Part shown: one piece after another, positions 61,661 to 64,000 of the stretch
How the letters are laid out: every line of letters begins with the position of its first letter
How positions within the stretch are numbered: position 1 is the first letter of the stretch
NCBI GenBank assembly: GCA_964398315.1
Contig: CAYNMV010000014.1
Location: 1 to 64,000 of the forward strand
Reading direction: 5' to 3'
DNA from: JADLCB01 sp964398315
Lineage (GTDB): Bacteria; Planctomycetota; Phycisphaerae; Tepidisphaerales; Tepidisphaeraceae
DNA: 64,000 nt
Translations under genes and position numbers: made by a program
Notes under the pieces: generated by a model
Told to the model about the DNA's origin: nothing
What the model saw: only the letters and a program-made list of their open reading frames with translations
Databases searched by the model: none

Positions 61661-61699
61661 GTGCCTTTCAGCCATCACCCTTGCAGCTTTCTGTCAACC

Positions 61700-62986
61700 T
61701 CATTCATCCGCCAGCAGGAACTCCGCGGAGATGGCATCCGCGACATTCAGACCGCGCTCGGTAAGCGTGAGGCGCTCGCTATTGGCCTCCACCAGGCCAA
61801 CGCGGCTGAGCTGATCAATCTGGGCGGCGTAGATCTCGCGGGCATCGAGGCCGGTGCGGGCCTGGAAAGTGTCAAATTGCAGCCCCTCGCTGAGGCGCAG
61901 CAGCAGCATCGCCAGTTCGCCAGCCCGTCGGCGCGGTGACAGGTGCTCGTATTCATCAACCGGCAACTGGCCGGCATCGATGGCCTTTTCCCATTCACCC
62001 AGGTGGCCGCGGTTCTTCCAGCGGTGGCCCTGCACGTGCGAAGCGCCGGACGGCCCGAAAGCGATGTAATCGCCCCCATGCCAGTAGACCAGGTTGTGCT
62101 GGCACTCGGCTCCCGGCCGGGCGTAGTTGCTCACCTCATACGCCGGCAGCCCGGCCTCCTTCAGCTTCCGGCGGGTGTAGTGGAGCATTTGCAGTTCCAG
62201 CTCATCCTCGGCCGCGATCAGGCGGCCCAGGCGCTTCTTGACCGCAATCGGCGTGTTCAGCTCATAGATCAGTCCGTAACAGGACAGGTGCTCGGTGTTG
62301 AGGGCAATTGCCTGCTCGAGGTTGGCAGTCCAGCGATCGAACGTCTGGCCGGGGATGGCGTAGATCAGGTCGATGTTGAGGCGCGTGAATCCGGCTTGCC
62401 GCGCCAGGTCAAGACTGCGGGCCACATCGTCGGGGTCGTGATGGCGTTCGAGAACAGCCAGTTCCTGCCGGTCAAACGACTGGGCGCCGAAGCTGAGACG
62501 GTTGACGCCCATCTCGCGGAGCATGGCGCAGTATTCCAGCGAGACGGTGGCCGGATTGCACTCAATGGTCCATTCCTCCAAGCCGGACAGGTCAAACCCC
62601 TCGCGCAGGCCGGCTAGTAACCGCTGCATGGCATCGAGCGGGAGAAGGCTGGGCGTGCCGCCGCCAAAGAAAATCGTGCGGGGACGCAGGCTGGGGCCGG
62701 CTGGATGAATCGGGCGCGTCGGCAGGGTGGGATCGGGGTGGTCCGGCTCTCTTGCAGGATAACGGGCTGCGGGCCGGCCGATCCACAGTTCCGCCTCGCG
62801 GAGGATGCGATCGACGAAGGCGATCATGCGCTGCTGGCTCTGGCGCGTGATGCTGTAGAAGTCGCAGTAGTGGCACTTGTGGAAGCAGAACGGCACATGC
62901 ACGTACAGCGCCGGCACGACCACGGCAGGCAGAACAGCCGGGGTCAGGGCGGCGGGAGCAAACTGGTGAAGCGGGATGGCGGTCAC
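61700..62986 (-). CDS. hemW: Radical SAM protein HemW (coproporphyrinogen III oxidase-like)
   Basis: A 428-aa HemN-like protein. The radical SAM cysteines are in VPFCFHKCHYCDF (residues about 33-45); they bind the 4Fe-4S cluster and SAM. Other family segments: GGGTPSLLPLDAMQRLL, SFGAQSFDRQELAVL, NIDLIYAIPGQTFDRW, and the C-terminal HNLVYWHGGDYIAFGPSG. HemW is a heme chaperone rather than an oxidase. The short form lacks HemN's N-terminal extension and extra Cys, supporting HemW. A Pro/Arg-rich insert (RPAARYPAREPDHPDPTLP) lies near residue 75. Start ATG 62986. Confidence 0.92.
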   Translation of the reverse strand: MTAIPLHQFAPAALTPAVLPAVVVPALYVHVPFCFHKCHYCDFYSITRQSQQRMIAFVDRILREAELWIGRPAARYPAREPDHPDPTLPTRPIHPAGPSLRPRTIFFGGGTPSLLPLDAMQRLLAGLREGFDLSGLEEWTIECNPATVSLEYCAMLREMGVNRLSFGAQSFDRQELAVLERHHDPDDVARSLDLARQAGFTRLNIDLIYAIPGQTFDRWTANLEQAIALNTEHLSCYGLIYELNTPIAVKKRLGRLIAAEDELELQMLHYTRRKLKEAGLPAYEVSNYARPGAECQHNLVYWHGGDYIAFGPSGASHVQGHRWKNRGHLGEWEKAIDAGQLPVDEYEHLSPRRRAGELAMLLLRLSEGLQFDTFQARTGLDAREIYAAQIDQLSRVGLVEANSERLTLTERGLNVADAISAEFLLADE

Positions 62987-63090
62987 AGAACCAATGGTAG
63001 CCCTGCCGTAGCGCGGTGTCGCGGCCGCGGCTGGGCATGGACAGCCTGGAACCTGCGTTACGACCGGCGCAAGGGATGGGTCGCCTGCGA

Positions 63091-64000
63091 TCAGGCGGCG
63101 GAGAGGGTATCGGGAACATGCTGCGCTGGACGAGCTGGCAGATCGACCTGGACCGGCTGAGCGGGGCTGTCGGCAGGACGGGCGCTGCGCAGGCGCAGGC
63201 GGGCGAGCTTGGCGGCGGCTTCGTCGATGCGCTCGATCTCCTGGCCGAGCTTTGAGCGGCTGGCATTCACCAGTTGCTCAACCCGCTCGCTGAGCCGGCT
63301 CTCCAGGCCCTGGGTGAGCGTGCGGGCTTCCTGTTCCCAGCGCCGCAGGTGCTGATTGATCTCGCTTTCGACATCCCGCACCAGCGCTGCCGTGCGCGGG
63401 CGCAACTCCTCGATCTTCATCACGAGCTGGCTTTCACCCTGCTCGATGCGGGCGGTGGCGTGGTTCAGCAGTGCACCGATGCGCTGCTCGACGGCCTCCT
63501 GTGTCTGCTCGAGCATCACCTGTGCCTGCGGCCGAAGGTTGCGCAGGCGGGTGATCAACTGCTGCTCGATCAGGTCAACCGTCTGCTCGCCGGTGCTGCG
63601 CAGCTCGACGATCCGGCCGTGCAGGTTCGATTCGATGGCCTGGAGCAGGGCCGATACCTGGCGATCGAAGGCTTCGCGGGCATCGTCGATCTGGCTGAGG
63701 ATGGGGCGGACATCGATGCGCGCCTGCTGGGCGATCGACTCCACCTGCTGCTGCACGCTGCGCTTGACCGCATCAACCGCCTGGCGGGCGTGTGCCTGCA
63801 CCTGCTGTTCGGCAGTGGTGATCCGCTGTTCGGCCTGTGTCATCGCCAGATCCAATGCGCGCTCGATCTGCTGGGTCATGGCGGCCACCTGGCCATTGGC
63901 GGCATTGGCGATTTCCATCATCCGCGCTTCGTGGGCGCGGAGATCCTCGCTGAGTTGCCGGCGGATCGGTTCGGCCAGCGACTGTGCCTGGATTTTGGCC
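63091..64000 (-). CDS. Coiled-coil protein, 3' part (5' end beyond the window)
   Basis: 303 residues are visible in an open frame reaching the window edge. They are Gln/Glu/Arg/Ala-rich with continuous heptad periodicity (QAQSLAEPIRRQLSEDLRAH, QQIERALDLAMTQAEQRITT, DVESEINQHLRRWEQEARTL, RLSERVEQLVNASRSKLGQE). A short Pro/Ala tail ends in VQVDLPARPAQHV. This is typical of a long rod-like cytoplasmic or membrane-tethered scaffold; no enzymatic motif is visible. The N-terminus and any TM helix lie outside the window. Confidence 0.7.
   Translation of the reverse strand, partial: AKIQAQSLAEPIRRQLSEDLRAHEARMMEIANAANGQVAAMTQQIERALDLAMTQAEQRITTAEQQVQAHARQAVDAVKRSVQQQVESIAQQARIDVRPILSQIDDAREAFDRQVSALLQAIESNLHGRIVELRSTGEQTVDLIEQQLITRLRNLRPQAQVMLEQTQEAVEQRIGALLNHATARIEQGESQLVMKIEELRPRTAALVRDVESEINQHLRRWEQEARTLTQGLESRLSERVEQLVNASRSKLGQEIERIDEAAAKLARLRLRSARPADSPAQPVQVDLPARPAQHVPDTLSAA

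Overview
The window looks like chromosomal DNA of a high-GC planctomycete, most likely of the Phycisphaerae. The evidence is two secreted proteins with the planctomycete-type N-terminal LE(P)xR-LL motif (9271-11658 and 58945-61563), a PEP-CTERM protein (47353-48156), and many bacterial housekeeping genes with strong gat/ctg/ggc codon habits. A run of exactly 100 N (51938-52037) shows a scaffolded draft assembly; gene order across it is not proven. The taxonomic placement is inference from protein style, not from a marker-gene tree.

Layout. 1-2513 holds the 5' part of clpC, a methyltransferase and an MBL hydrolase, all on the minus strand. 2741-2831 is tRNA-Ser(GCU). From its 3' end to about 12853 lies a roughly 10-kb integrative element: a large serine integrase whose C-terminus is read from the antisense strand of the tRNA, a small overlapping ORF, a truncated P-loop ATPase, a 400-bp structured intergenic zone, and a plus-strand cargo operon (zinc-ribbon membrane protein, exported protein with a matching zinc-finger tail, large secreted HExxH protein, lipoprotein, 2-TM protein, 29-aa peptide). 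A 9-bp repeat flanks the element, and an orphan rho-independent terminator just outside the right end looks like the tRNA's displaced terminator.

13141-31541 is host sequence: prfC, a GH36 alpha-galactosidase, comB-like phosphatase, an RND efflux pair, a receiver protein, a PQQ-propeller protein, membrane proteins, a glutamine amidotransferase, a CDF transporter, a CrtC-like protein and an internally duplicated kinase-like protein. 31759-43000 includes the dnaG-rpoD operon behind a strong promoter, an alpha/beta hydrolase, a methyltransferase, an ODP-like MBL protein, a UbiA-type prenyltransferase and transaldolase.

42815-50457 holds an exported HEAT/STN-like protein, a serine hydrolase, a sialidase-like protein, a GntR-PEP-CTERM operon with a three-copy operator, and rpsL-(43-aa membrane ORF)-rpsG. 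50708-64000 holds an aldo/keto reductase, the assembly gap, OsmC, a GlmU-like nucleotidyltransferase, a four-repeat DNA-binding-like protein with a histone H1-like tail, cinA with an in-frame insertion, a YciF-like ferritin, coaX, a delta-60/RTX mosaic protein, hemW and the end of a coiled-coil protein. The best candidates for something undescribed are the element cargo, the duplicated kinase-like protein and the repeat/H1-tail protein.
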